A stretch of 64,000 bases of DNA, taken from positions 5,518,001-5,582,000 of the forward strand of contig NZ_CP054139.1 of NCBI RefSeq assembly GCF_013283875.1, given 5' to 3'. Below the pieces are notes generated by a model. It searched no databases. It saw only the letters and a list, made by a program, of their open reading frames with translations, and was not told the DNA's origin. Positions 1-9,136 of the stretch are shown in pieces. The stretch's first letter is position 1. Each line of letters begins with the position of its first letter. This stretch comes from Mucilaginibacter mali (lineage in GTDB: Bacteria > Bacteroidota > Bacteroidia > Sphingobacteriales > Sphingobacteriaceae). The position numbers were made by a program, and so were the translations under genes.

Positions 1-1
1 T

Positions 2-2452
2 ACCCTGCTTAAAGATGCCGCATCGAAGGCTATCTACGGATCGAAGGCGGCTAACGGCGTAGTAGTTATCGAAACTATTAAACCTAAACCCGGCCAGGTG
101 CGCCTTACCTATAACCTGACCGGAGGCCTGAGCGCGCCTGATCTGAGCAGCTATCATCTGACCAACGCCTTTGAAAAACTACAGGCCGAGGTTAACGCCG
201 GTGTTTATACCAGCACCAGCCCAACCAACCAGTATAACCTGGCTACCGAATACAATACTTATTTAAAGAACGCCCAAAGCGGAGTAAATACCTACTGGCT
301 TTCTAAACCACTGCAAAACGGTATCAACCAAAGGCACTCGTTCATGTTTGAAGGTGGCGACGACCGCCTGGTTTACGGCGTGCAGTTATCCTATAACAAC
401 AACTCCGGCGTAATGAAGGGTTCGGCCCGTAATACGTTTGGCGGCGCTATTAACCTGAGCTATCGCTTTAAGGGATTAAACATCAGCAACGTGCTGACCC
501 TTACCTCAAATAAGGCCTCAAATTCGCCATGGGGCGATTTTTCTACCTACGCGGCCATGAATCCTTACTTGCCTTATTTTGATGCTAACGGCAATATCCT
601 GAAGCAGATCAATACGGTGCTTACACCACCGGCAGGTTCGCCCAACCTAACATCAAGCCCGGTTTATAACCCGGCGTATAATTCAACCTTAAGTTCGTTT
701 GATGTAAGTAAGTATACTGATATCACCAACAATACATCGGTAGACTGGGCCATTACTCCGGCTTTCCGGGTGATCGCTAAATTCAGCATCACGGCGCAAA
801 ACAATGGCTCGGATACCTACAAGGCTGCCGATGATACCTACTTTACATCGGCTGTTTACCAAACCAGCACAGGTGTTTACCGTAAGGGCTATTATATTAA
901 AGGTAATGGTACCATTAATAACTGGACGAGCAATGCGGTTGCCAACTATACCAAAAAACTGGGTAAAAGCACCGCGGCGCTGAACGGTGGTTATGAGGTA
1001 AGCAGCATGTCGTCGGCCGGTAGTTCGTTTAGTGTGGAAGGCTTCCCTAATCCTATGCTGACTTTGCCATCGCAGGGCTTGCAGTATATGCTTAATACCA
1101 CGCCAACCAGCAGTGAAAGCACCGTACGCTCTTTAGGTTTATTCGCTTCGGGTAACTATGCCTTTGCCGAAAAATACCTGTTTGATGGTACCTACCGCGC
1201 TTCCGAATCATCGCAGTTTGGATCGAACAATCGCTGGGGACAATTCTGGTCGCTGGGTGTGGGATGGAACCTGCATTACGAAGACTTTTTGAAGAATGTG
1301 CACTTCCTCGATCTGTTGAAGCTGCGCGCCACCACCGGCTTTACCGGTTCGCAGGGTTTTAGCGCTTATCAAAGCGTGGGTACTTATGGCTACTACCTTA
1401 ATTCAAATTATCAGAATGCAACCGGCGCCTACCTGTTAAGCCTCGCCAATCCCGACCTGGCCTGGCAGCGCCTGCAGGAGAATAACTATGGCGTAGATTT
1501 CGGCTTCCTTAAAAAGATCAGTGGTTATTTTAACTATTACGTGAAAACCACCAATGGTTTGTTAACAGATATCACCCTGCCGCCATCTGCCGGTTTTACC
1601 ACTTATAAGGCTAATTTGGGTATCGTACAAAATGTTGGCTTCGATTTCAACGTGCGTTATATGATCTATAACGATCCTAAAAAACGGAACTACTTCAATG
1701 TATTTGCCACAGTGGCGCACAATACCAATACGCTGAAGCAGATCTCGGCAGCATTGCAGGCTTATAATAATAGCACCGCCGCGTCGCTTTCAAACGCTAC
1801 TGCCACTGTGCTTAACCCTACGGTGGTAGTCAACAAGCCTAAGATCTTGTTAAAGGAAGGCCAGTCAATGAATGCCATATATGCTGTTCGTTCACTGGGT
1901 ATCGACCCGGCTACAGGTAAAGAAGTATACCGCAAACTGGATGGCTCGGTTACTACCACATGGTCTGCCGATGACCTGACCGTTGTAGGTGATAACCTGC
2001 CTAAGATCAATACCGACTTTGGCTTCAGCCTGGCGCAATCGGGCGTTATTGTTAATGCCATCTTCAATTACCAGACTGGCGGGCAAATATACAACCAAAC
2101 ACTGGTTGATAAAGTAGAGAACGCCAATATCTATAACAACGTCGACATCAGGGTACTTACCCAGCGCTGGACAAAACCGGGCGATATCAGCTTCTTTAAA
2201 AACATAGCCGACCAAACACAAACACAGGTAACATCGAGGTTTGTAGAGAACAACCGCATACTTACCGCAAGTTCGCTGCAACTGCAATACGAGCTGGACA
2301 GGATCAAGGCTATCAAGCGCCTGGGCTTTACCCGCTTCAGGCTGGGCTTGCAAACCAGCAACCTGTTTGTGATATCGAGCGTAGAGCAGGAGCGCGGTAC
2401 ATCTTATCCTTTTGCCAGGGAAGTGGCTTTTACCTTAAATGCTAACTTTTAA
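2..2452 (+). CDS. SusC/RagA-family TonB-dependent outer-membrane protein (5' end outside window)
   Basis: The reading frame is open from the left edge, so this is the C-terminal 816 residues of a longer protein. The first visible residues (LKDAAS, AIYGSKAANG, then VVVIET) are the end of the SusC plug domain, where family members have LKDASATAIYG. The rest is beta-barrel sequence ending in an aromatic-rich strand finishing in Phe (LNANF), as outer-membrane barrels do. SusC proteins form the TonB-driven channel that imports oligosaccharides or peptides, with SusD as the lid. A GTG at 98 could be read as a start but lies inside the plug and is not the real one. SusD follows 11 bases downstream. 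Substrate cannot be told from sequence. Confidence 0.95.
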   Translation, partial: TLLKDAASKAIYGSKAANGVVVIETIKPKPGQVRLTYNLTGGLSAPDLSSYHLTNAFEKLQAEVNAGVYTSTSPTNQYNLATEYNTYLKNAQSGVNTYWLSKPLQNGINQRHSFMFEGGDDRLVYGVQLSYNNNSGVMKGSARNTFGGAINLSYRFKGLNISNVLTLTSNKASNSPWGDFSTYAAMNPYLPYFDANGNILKQINTVLTPPAGSPNLTSSPVYNPAYNSTLSSFDVSKYTDITNNTSVDWAITPAFRVIAKFSITAQNNGSDTYKAADDTYFTSAVYQTSTGVYRKGYYIKGNGTINNWTSNAVANYTKKLGKSTAALNGGYEVSSMSSAGSSFSVEGFPNPMLTLPSQGLQYMLNTTPTSSESTVRSLGLFASGNYAFAEKYLFDGTYRASESSQFGSNNRWGQFWSLGVGWNLHYEDFLKNVHFLDLLKLRATTGFTGSQGFSAYQSVGTYGYYLNSNYQNATGAYLLSLANPDLAWQRLQENNYGVDFGFLKKISGYFNYYVKTTNGLLTDITLPPSAGFTTYKANLGIVQNVGFDFNVRYMIYNDPKKRNYFNVFATVAHNTNTLKQISAALQAYNNSTAASLSNATATVLNPTVVVNKPKILLKEGQSMNAIYAVRSLGIDPATGKEVYRKLDGSVTTTWSADDLTVVGDNLPKINTDFGFSLAQSGVIVNAIFNYQTGGQIYNQTLVDKVENANIYNNVDIRVLTQRWTKPGDISFFKNIADQTQTQVTSRFVENNRILTASSLQLQYELDRIKAIKRLGFTRFRLGLQTSNLFVISSVEQERGTSYPFAREVAFTLNANF

Positions 2453-2463
2453 TTAAAAGAATT

Positions 2464-3903
2464 ATGAAATTACGAATTGCTTTTTATACCCTGATCCTTG
2501 GCGTGGTGACCTTATTGGGAGCATGTAAAAAATGGATCGATGTACAGCCTAAAACGCAGATCGACCAAAATGTATTCTTCGCCAACGCGCAGGGTTTTAA
2601 GGATGCCCTGAACGGGGTTTATTTGAAGATGGGGACTACTCCGCTTTATGGTAAGGAATTAACCTTTGGCCTGGTTGATGTAATAGCCGGAAATTATAAC
2701 ATTTCTGCAAGCAATGGCTCTGTGGCGTATCAGCAGGCTTTTGCCGCCAACTATACCAACACAAACGTTCAGCCTATTATTGATGGCATTTGGTCTAACC
2801 AGTATAATGCCATTGCCAACGTCAACAACCTGCTGCAGCATATCGATGAGGTTGATCCCTCGATGTTTGCCGGTAAGGACCATGACGTGATCAAAGGCGA
2901 AGCTTTAGGTTTACGCGCATTCCTGCATTTTGATTTGCTGCGTTTGTTTACAAAGGCACCTGCTAACGGCGGTTTGGATACTTATGGCGTGCCGTATGTA
3001 ACCACCTACGCTCCGGTCGTTACGCCAAGGCTTACGGTAAAGGCTACGCTCGCTAATATCATGAACGACCTTAAATCGGCAGAAACCCTGCTGAAGGCCG
3101 ATTCATTATACGCTAAGAACATAGCGGTACCTGCCCGCGATCTGCGCTTTAACTATTACGCGGTTAAAGCTGTAGAGGCCCGGGTTTACTTATGGCAAAA
3201 CGACCAGGCCAATGCCCTTGCCGCCGCGCAGGAGATAATTGCCGCCGCGCCGGTAAAGTTCCCTTTTATTTTACAATCGGTTATTGCAGCCAGTGCAGAG
3301 GCTAACAAAGACAGGGTGTTTACAACCGAGCATATCTTTGGGCTGAATGTAACCAACCTGGCAAACAATTATGCAGGTATTCTTGATTCGAGCAGGTTTA
3401 CCAGTACTTTGGTCATCAACGCCGCACGGCAAACGCAACAGTTTGAAACGGCTACCGTAGGTTTAACCGATTACCGTAATGTTTACCTGATCAGGAATTA
3501 CACTACGCCTACTGCTAAGATCTTCTTTGGTAAATTATACCAGCCCTCCGGCATATTGGCCGCTTACGCCAACCGCATGCCGCTGATCAAGGTCCCCGAG
3601 ATGTACTATATAGCGGCAGAATGTTTGGCTACAACTAACCCAACGCAAGCCATCACTTACCTCAACACAGTACGTACGGCGCGGGGCATTACCACGCCGC
3701 TGGCATCAAACCTTACGGCCAGCGCCATCCAAACCGAAATTATGAAGGAGTACTGGAAGGAGACGACGGTGGAGGGCCAGATGTTCTTTTATTATAAGCG
3801 AACCAATGCCACCACCGTGCCCGGCATAGGTGCTGTCGGCGGTTACCTGTCCAGCAATTATGTGCTGCCGTTACCAGTTTTAGAAAATCAATTTGGATAT
3901 TAA
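2464..3903 (+). CDS. SusD/RagB-family nutrient-binding outer-membrane lipoprotein
   Basis: 479 residues, normal for SusD. The signal peptide ends in a lipobox (LLGAC, Cys about residue 21) followed by KK, so the protein is lipid-anchored and probably surface exposed. The family signature region RAFLHFDLLRLF sits near residue 150, and the C-terminal part carries the usual MYYIAAEC and LNTVRTARG stretches of the TPR-like fold. It acts as the ligand-binding lid over the SusC at 2-2452. The C-terminus (LPLPVLENQFGY) is typical. Same operon as SusC (11-base gap) and the DUF4843 lipoprotein downstream. Ligand unknown; the protease and thioredoxin neighbours leave peptide as well as glycan possible. 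Confidence 0.95.
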   Translation: MKLRIAFYTLILGVVTLLGACKKWIDVQPKTQIDQNVFFANAQGFKDALNGVYLKMGTTPLYGKELTFGLVDVIAGNYNISASNGSVAYQQAFAANYTNTNVQPIIDGIWSNQYNAIANVNNLLQHIDEVDPSMFAGKDHDVIKGEALGLRAFLHFDLLRLFTKAPANGGLDTYGVPYVTTYAPVVTPRLTVKATLANIMNDLKSAETLLKADSLYAKNIAVPARDLRFNYYAVKAVEARVYLWQNDQANALAAAQEIIAAAPVKFPFILQSVIAASAEANKDRVFTTEHIFGLNVTNLANNYAGILDSSRFTSTLVINAARQTQQFETATVGLTDYRNVYLIRNYTTPTAKIFFGKLYQPSGILAAYANRMPLIKVPEMYYIAAECLATTNPTQAITYLNTVRTARGITTPLASNLTASAIQTEIMKEYWKETTVEGQMFFYYKRTNATTVPGIGAVGGYLSSNYVLPLPVLENQFGY

Positions 3904-3915
3904 AATATTAAGGTG

Positions 3916-4644
3916 ATGAAAAAATTAATGATGTTAATTGGATTAATTATCCTGTCGGGCGCCTTGTTTACCGCCTGCAAAAAAAATGACCACGATAAGG
4001 AATATAAAGACGTTGACCGTATAAGCCTCACCGGTGATCCGCTGCAGCTGGCCACCGCCGATTCTACACTGTTTACCTTTTCCATTTATCCAAAAGATAC
4101 CACAGCATATAATATGCACGTGCTGGCATCTATCATGGGTAACGTAAGTACAAAGGACCGTCAGTTTACAGTAAAGGTACTGTCTTCGTCTACCGCCTTG
4201 CCCGAGGAATACACGTTGCCATCTACCTTTACCATTAAGGCCGGAACGGTTAAAACCATGCTTAACATCCGTGTAAAGCGTGCCGCAAGGCTGGCCAGCG
4301 CCAATGCTAAACTGGTATTGCAGATAGCCAATAATGATAACTTTCAGCAGGCGCCGCACCCCACCTTTAGTTTGGTGTTTACCGATCAGCTAACCATGCC
4401 GCCAAACTGGGTAAGCGCGGTTCAATTTTACTTCGGTACTTACAGTAAAGTGAAGCATAGCCTGCTGATACTTTCGCAGCCGGAGTATAAGGACCTCTCG
4501 GCGCTGGCAGGCCTTTATCCGCAGATATTTTATGTGGCAAGCGCCGGGCTGGACAGTTTAACGCGCTACAACAACGCGCATCCCGGCAACCCGATGAAAA
4601 ATGAGAACGGATTGGCCATTGGCATTTGCAATGGCTGCAATTAA
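3916..4644 (+). CDS. DUF4843-type lipoprotein of a SusCD operon
   Basis: 242 residues from ATG 3916; a GTG at 3913 is in frame directly before it and less likely. The signal peptide ends in LFTAC followed by KKN, so this is a lipoprotein. The body (DRISLTGDPLQ, then TFSIYPKDTTAYNMHV, and beta-strand-rich sequence with VKRAARL) resembles the DUF4843 family, which regularly follows SusD in Bacteroidota operons and is thought to be a surface or periplasmic accessory of the import complex. The function of the family is not established. It begins 12 bases after SusD and is followed by the PKD-like lipoprotein. Confidence 0.8.
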   Translation: MKKLMMLIGLIILSGALFTACKKNDHDKEYKDVDRISLTGDPLQLATADSTLFTFSIYPKDTTAYNMHVLASIMGNVSTKDRQFTVKVLSSSTALPEEYTLPSTFTIKAGTVKTMLNIRVKRAARLASANAKLVLQIANNDNFQQAPHPTFSLVFTDQLTMPPNWVSAVQFYFGTYSKVKHSLLILSQPEYKDLSALAGLYPQIFYVASAGLDSLTRYNNAHPGNPMKNENGLAIGICNGCN

Positions 4645-4667
4645 TCATTCAATTAAAAGGATCGATC

Positions 4668-6176
4668 ATGAAATTATTAAAATATGGAGTATATATCGCC
4701 CTGCTAAGCGCGGTATTGTTTTCCTGCAAAAAAGATCTGGGGAATTATACCTACACCAAGCTGCCCAACTTTTATGTAGATACCGTGGGCCAGGTGAAAA
4801 GCTTTTCGCTTTACCCGGTTACCGGCACGCTGACTATTAACCCTAAGATAGTTTACGATGGCGACGCGAGTAACCTAACCTACCTGTGGCGGTCGTACGG
4901 CAGTACAGCCGATACCCTGAGCAAAGAGAAGAACTTAAATGTTACCAATCTAACTTACGTGCCGGGCAACTACACTGCCGAATTGCAGGTAACCGAAAAA
5001 TCGACTGGCATCCGGGCCTTAATGCGTTACAGCTACACCCTGCTATCCTTACGTGCTGATGGCTGGCTGGTTGAATATGAAACAGCGGCAGGCGGTAGCA
5101 CCGATGTGGCGCTGATCAGGCATAACGAGGAGAACCTTAACGTTACCACCGATGATGTGCAGATGAATATCTTCTCGGCCATCAACGGCGCCCCGCTTAC
5201 CGGTAAGCCAGTAGCCATCATTAGTAACACATCATCGCCAACGCTGGATGCGGTGTATACCGATAAAACCGCGGCAACTGTAAACCGGCCTACCTATAAG
5301 GTTACGTTGAATTTTGGCCAGATGTTCTCTTCAGGCGCGGCGCCGGCCACACCAAATATCCAGGCCGTGGGCGAGATCCCGTTCTTCGGCAACCACATTG
5401 TGAACAATGGGGATGTGATATGGATGTACAGCGGTTTGCTGGTAGGTAAGATCACTATCGATAACAAGGGTTACTACGCGGCACCGTTTATGAGTACGCT
5501 ATACGCTCAAAACGGTATGTTTTACGACGCCCTTAACATGCGCTTTTGCTACCTTCAACAACAAACCAACCAGGGCGCCGCATTTGCCGGCCCGGCAGCA
5601 GGCTTTACACCAAGGTTTAGCCTCAACAACATTGGGAAGAACATGCTATACATGGGCCTGGGCAACGGTATTTTAAATAATGATACCTATAAGTTTGCTT
5701 TTTTTGAGGATCTGGATAAATCGCACCGCTGGTTGTATGGTATTAGCCCAACCACGCCAAACGCGCCTGATTACGCGCTAATTGATATATCGGCCATGCC
5801 GAATATTTTTAACGCCAAGTACTTCGCGCTGGGAACCTTAGGGCCGGTGGCATTTTACGCTACAGATAATAGCGTGTATAACTTCGCGTTTAGCAACACC
5901 ACCAGCACCACTACAACGCCGGTAGCCGGCTTTACTGCCCCGGCAGGCGAGGTGATCACCTGTATCAAACCGTTCCTGGCGCAGGGCATTGGTTACACCG
6001 CTACTACATCGCAAAGCAACAAATTGCTTTACGTGGCTACATGGAATGCTACCACAAAAGCAGGCAAGGTGTACGTGCTTTCTACCAACGTAACCAGCGG
6101 CGCTATCGGAACAACTCCATTGAAGGTATTTAGCGGATTTGGAAAGATCGCTTCGATGGCTTATAAGCCACTTTAG
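4668..6176 (+). CDS. PKD-like family lipoprotein
   Basis: 502 residues from ATG 4668. The open frame reaches back to 4626, but only the start at 4668 gives a proper signal peptide (MKLLKYGVYIALLSAVLFSC) with lipobox Cys at residue 20. An N-terminal Ig/PKD-like part (about residues 30-120, with LTYLWRSYGS and YTAELQVTEKSTG) precedes a long region rich in Gly, Asn and Tyr that may form a propeller. Proteins of this architecture commonly follow SusC-SusD-DUF4843 and are presumed surface accessory proteins. Biochemical role unknown. Same operon: 23 bases after the previous gene and 24 before the thioredoxin-fold gene. Confidence 0.8.
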   Translation: MKLLKYGVYIALLSAVLFSCKKDLGNYTYTKLPNFYVDTVGQVKSFSLYPVTGTLTINPKIVYDGDASNLTYLWRSYGSTADTLSKEKNLNVTNLTYVPGNYTAELQVTEKSTGIRALMRYSYTLLSLRADGWLVEYETAAGGSTDVALIRHNEENLNVTTDDVQMNIFSAINGAPLTGKPVAIISNTSSPTLDAVYTDKTAATVNRPTYKVTLNFGQMFSSGAAPATPNIQAVGEIPFFGNHIVNNGDVIWMYSGLLVGKITIDNKGYYAAPFMSTLYAQNGMFYDALNMRFCYLQQQTNQGAAFAGPAAGFTPRFSLNNIGKNMLYMGLGNGILNNDTYKFAFFEDLDKSHRWLYGISPTTPNAPDYALIDISAMPNIFNAKYFALGTLGPVAFYATDNSVYNFAFSNTTSTTTTPVAGFTAPAGEVITCIKPFLAQGIGYTATTSQSNKLLYVATWNATTKAGKVYVLSTNVTSGAIGTTPLKVFSGFGKIASMAYKPL

Positions 6177-6200
6177 TATCAGACAAACAAAGTAAATAAG

Positions 6201-7334
6201 ATGAAAAATATAAAAATATGGGCCGGTTTTATAACAGCCCTTTGCTTATCCACTGTAGTTTTCGCGCAGAAGCCTGCAGTTACCCTTAAAATGGGCGATC
6301 CTGCCCCGCCTATAAAAATAGCTAAATGGCTGAAGGGCGAGCAGGTAGACGAGTTTAAAAAAGGCCAGATCTACGTGGTGGAATTTTGGGCGACCTGGTG
6401 CGCCCCCTGCCGAAAAGGTATGCCGCACTTATCAGAACTTGCTGAGAAGTATAAAGGTAAGGTGAATATTCTCGGCATCGATATTTTAGAGGTCTCAAAA
6501 GTAGCCGATAAAACCATTGATTATATGCCCAATGTTGAGCGGTTTGTAGCAAGTATGGGTAAAGCTATGGATTATAACGTCGGCGCAGACGGGCCTGATG
6601 CTTTTATGACCAAAAATTGGATGAATGCGGCGGGACAGCGGGGTATCCCGTGTGCGTTTATTGTTGATGGCAATGGGAAGGTGGTTTGGTACGGGTTCCC
6701 GCCATCAGGAATGGATGAAGCCCTTGAACTATTGGTTGCCGGAAAATGGGATGCCAATTCGCCGGCGCTTGTTGCTGAAATGGCCAAAAAGAAGGACGAT
6801 CAGATTATGGAGATCCAAAAAGGGTATACACTTGCCTGGAAGGCAAAAGATAAACGCAAACAGATCGAGATCATTGATCAAATTATACCTATTGTAGGGG
6901 TTAACAATTTTGAAGGCGGGCATTGGCGCATGTATAAATACAAGTTCCTTACCGACATCGACCCTGTCGCCGCGAAGGCTTACGGGCAAGAGGTTTTCAA
7001 AACATATGAAAACTCCCCTATCATGCTGCTGGAATGGGCGGAGAGTATTATGGGGACAACAAAATTATCGCAATCACCAATCGTCGATGAAAATGTGCGC
7101 GATTACGATCTGGTGATGCAGATCGTCAAAAAAGCGATGGAGCACAGTGATCTGCAAGACCCGACCGTTCAAGCCATTTACGCCCAGGCCCTTTATCGCA
7201 CAGGAAAAAAAGCTGAAGCAATCGCTGCGATGGAGAAGGCAAATAAATATCTTGCCACGAGTACTCAACATATTTCCGAAGAGCAAAAGGCCGAATACCA
7301 GACACTACTTGCTAATTACCGGAGCGGTAAATAA
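6201..7334 (+). CDS. TlpA-like thioredoxin-fold protein with C-terminal helical domain
   Basis: 377 residues. The signal peptide ends near residue 22 (VVFA), so it is periplasmic. The thioredoxin/TlpA domain spans about residues 28-180, with active-site motif FWATWCAPC (Cys67 and Cys70) and the cis-Pro region QRGIPCAFIVDG. The C-terminal half (about 190-375) is helical and TPR-like, with repeated alanine-rich pairs such as YAQALYRTGKKAEAIAAMEKA. It likely reduces or rearranges disulfides in exported proteins. Domain order is the reverse of the thioredoxin-fold protein at 10878. It lies between the SusCD lipoproteins and the protease pair, probably co-transcribed. Confidence 0.9.
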   Translation: MKNIKIWAGFITALCLSTVVFAQKPAVTLKMGDPAPPIKIAKWLKGEQVDEFKKGQIYVVEFWATWCAPCRKGMPHLSELAEKYKGKVNILGIDILEVSKVADKTIDYMPNVERFVASMGKAMDYNVGADGPDAFMTKNWMNAAGQRGIPCAFIVDGNGKVVWYGFPPSGMDEALELLVAGKWDANSPALVAEMAKKKDDQIMEIQKGYTLAWKAKDKRKQIEIIDQIIPIVGVNNFEGGHWRMYKYKFLTDIDPVAAKAYGQEVFKTYENSPIMLLEWAESIMGTTKLSQSPIVDENVRDYDLVMQIVKKAMEHSDLQDPTVQAIYAQALYRTGKKAEAIAAMEKANKYLATSTQHISEEQKAEYQTLLANYRSGK

Positions 7335-7399
7335 AAGTATGATGGTGGAGCTATGTTTTAAGATGCTTCTATCGGCTTTAGCCATCTCAAACATTTGAT

Positions 7400-9136
7400 A
7401 TGAAAAACAAACAAATTATAACAGCATTGTCCACCGCGACAATGCTGTTACTAAATACTATTGCCTTTTCGCAAGCTAAGGAGCTTGAAAAATTTACCCG
7501 GCAGGTACAGGAGGTAATTAAGAAGGCAGCCCCGGCCACCGTGTTTTTAGCAGATTACGATCCTCAAAAAAAGATCCTGACCAACGAACTCTTCAGCGGG
7601 GTAGTGGTCAGCAAAGACGGCCTGATACTTACCGCCGCCCACGTTTGCTTTCCGAACAAAACGTATATCGTAATTTTCTCTGATGGGACCGAACGCACGG
7701 CCACCGGTTTAGGCCGCATGCAATCTGTAGACGCGGCTATTATGAAAATTAACGAGCCGGGTAATTATCCAAGTGCGCCAATCGGCTGGTCGTCATCGCT
7801 TAAGGTGAATGAGCCTTGCATCAGTATTGCTTACCCCGGCAGCTTTAACACCAATACCATAAATACGCCGCCCGCAAAGCCAAAACGGCAGGTAGTTCGC
7901 CTGGGTTATGTAGCCGAACCTTTAACACGCCGTGGTACACGCATCCGTACCACCTGCCTGATGGAGCCCGGGGATTCGGGCGGCCCGGTGTTTGATATGT
8001 ATGGCAGGGTAGTGGGTTTGCATAGCAGCATCAATATGCCGGTTACAGATAATATGGAAATACCGGTAGACCTATATCGCAAATACTGGACGGCCCTTAA
8101 CAAACCCGAAGATTATAAAGCCATGCCTGCCGAGGATCTTGTACCGGTAGATTCGTTACGGATGGGCGAGAAGAACTTTATCGGCATCGCCAAACTGGAT
8201 TCTACCTTCGGCGGACTGAAATCAAAGTATACCGACTATAGCCTGTTGGTAAAGAGTGTAAACAAGGGCAAGCCACTAAGTATTTTAGGCACAGCCGTAT
8301 CGCTGGATGGATTAGCTGCTAAAAATCTGCTAAAGGGAAAAGGCTTCCTGGTTACCAAAAACTCTATGCTGGGCGATAGCATACAAGTGCAATTGCCCGA
8401 TGGAAAAATGGTAGCGGGGAAAATCATCAGCCGTGATAATAACAGCGATTTGGCCCTGGTACAGATTGACACGAAGCTGAAAAATACCATCGATATCTAT
8501 TCGCTTAAAGCAGATAGTATTACCAACGATCAGTTGGGTACTTTACTGCTCTCTGCCGAACCAGCCAAAACAGGTGTAGTGAGCGTATTGGCTTCTGCCG
8601 AGTTTCCGCTTAAAAACTTTTCGAGTATCGGCTATCTCGGTGGTGGCACCGCGAACAAGAACGGCAAGCTGGTGATGAACATGGTGCAGCCGAACACCGC
8701 CGCAATGGAGTTTTTAAAGGTGGATGATGAGATAACCAGTATCGACGGGCAAAAACTCAGCACCCCCGATGATTTTCTGAAAGCCATACAAAAGCACAAG
8801 CCTGGCGAGGTGGCGGTAGTTAACGGTAGCCGTGATAACAACGCCTTTTCTTATAATATCACCCTGCGCTTGCGCCCGCCGGCTAACAGCACACACATCG
8901 CGTCGAGATTTGAGGGTGGCCGCAGCGAACGTTACGACGGCTTTTGGGACACTTTTGTGCACGATGCTGTGATCAAACCATCAGAATGCGGAGGGCCGGT
9001 GTTCGATAGCAACGGTCGATTTATAGGCATCAATATGGCGCGTTACAGTCGTGTTAGTTCCATAGCCACTGCGGCACGCGGCGTTCAAAAATTTGTGGAG
9101 ACTTCGGCCCGGTCATTAAGCAATACACAGATATGA
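7400..9136 (+). CDS. Exported trypsin-like serine protease with PDZ and degenerate second protease domain
   Basis: 578 residues with a signal peptide (cleavage near FSQA). The first trypsin/HtrA-type domain (about 25-230) has a full triad in good context: His81 (LTAAHV), Asp111 (VDAAIMKI) and Ser193 (PGDSGGP). A second related half-domain begins about residue 255; its position matching the AAH motif reads TKNS, so His is lost. A PDZ-like stretch (about 410-490, NTAAMEFLKVDDEITSIDG) interrupts it, and the Ser motif reappears as PSECGGP with Cys530 in place of Ser. The second domain is therefore probably non-proteolytic, perhaps binding or scaffolding. Its stop overlaps the start of the next gene (ATGA at 9133). 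Target unknown. Confidence 0.88.
   Translation: MKNKQIITALSTATMLLLNTIAFSQAKELEKFTRQVQEVIKKAAPATVFLADYDPQKKILTNELFSGVVVSKDGLILTAAHVCFPNKTYIVIFSDGTERTATGLGRMQSVDAAIMKINEPGNYPSAPIGWSSSLKVNEPCISIAYPGSFNTNTINTPPAKPKRQVVRLGYVAEPLTRRGTRIRTTCLMEPGDSGGPVFDMYGRVVGLHSSINMPVTDNMEIPVDLYRKYWTALNKPEDYKAMPAEDLVPVDSLRMGEKNFIGIAKLDSTFGGLKSKYTDYSLLVKSVNKGKPLSILGTAVSLDGLAAKNLLKGKGFLVTKNSMLGDSIQVQLPDGKMVAGKIISRDNNSDLALVQIDTKLKNTIDIYSLKADSITNDQLGTLLLSAEPAKTGVVSVLASAEFPLKNFSSIGYLGGGTANKNGKLVMNMVQPNTAAMEFLKVDDEITSIDGQKLSTPDDFLKAIQKHKPGEVAVVNGSRDNNAFSYNITLRLRPPANSTHIASRFEGGRSERYDGFWDTFVHDAVIKPSECGGPVFDSNGRFIGINMARYSRVSSIATAARGVQKFVETSARSLSNTQI

Noticed and set aside
98..2452. GTG at 98 as the start of the first SusC
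   Set aside because: The frame is open to the left edge and the upstream codons encode the conserved end of the SusC plug, so the gene begins outside the window.
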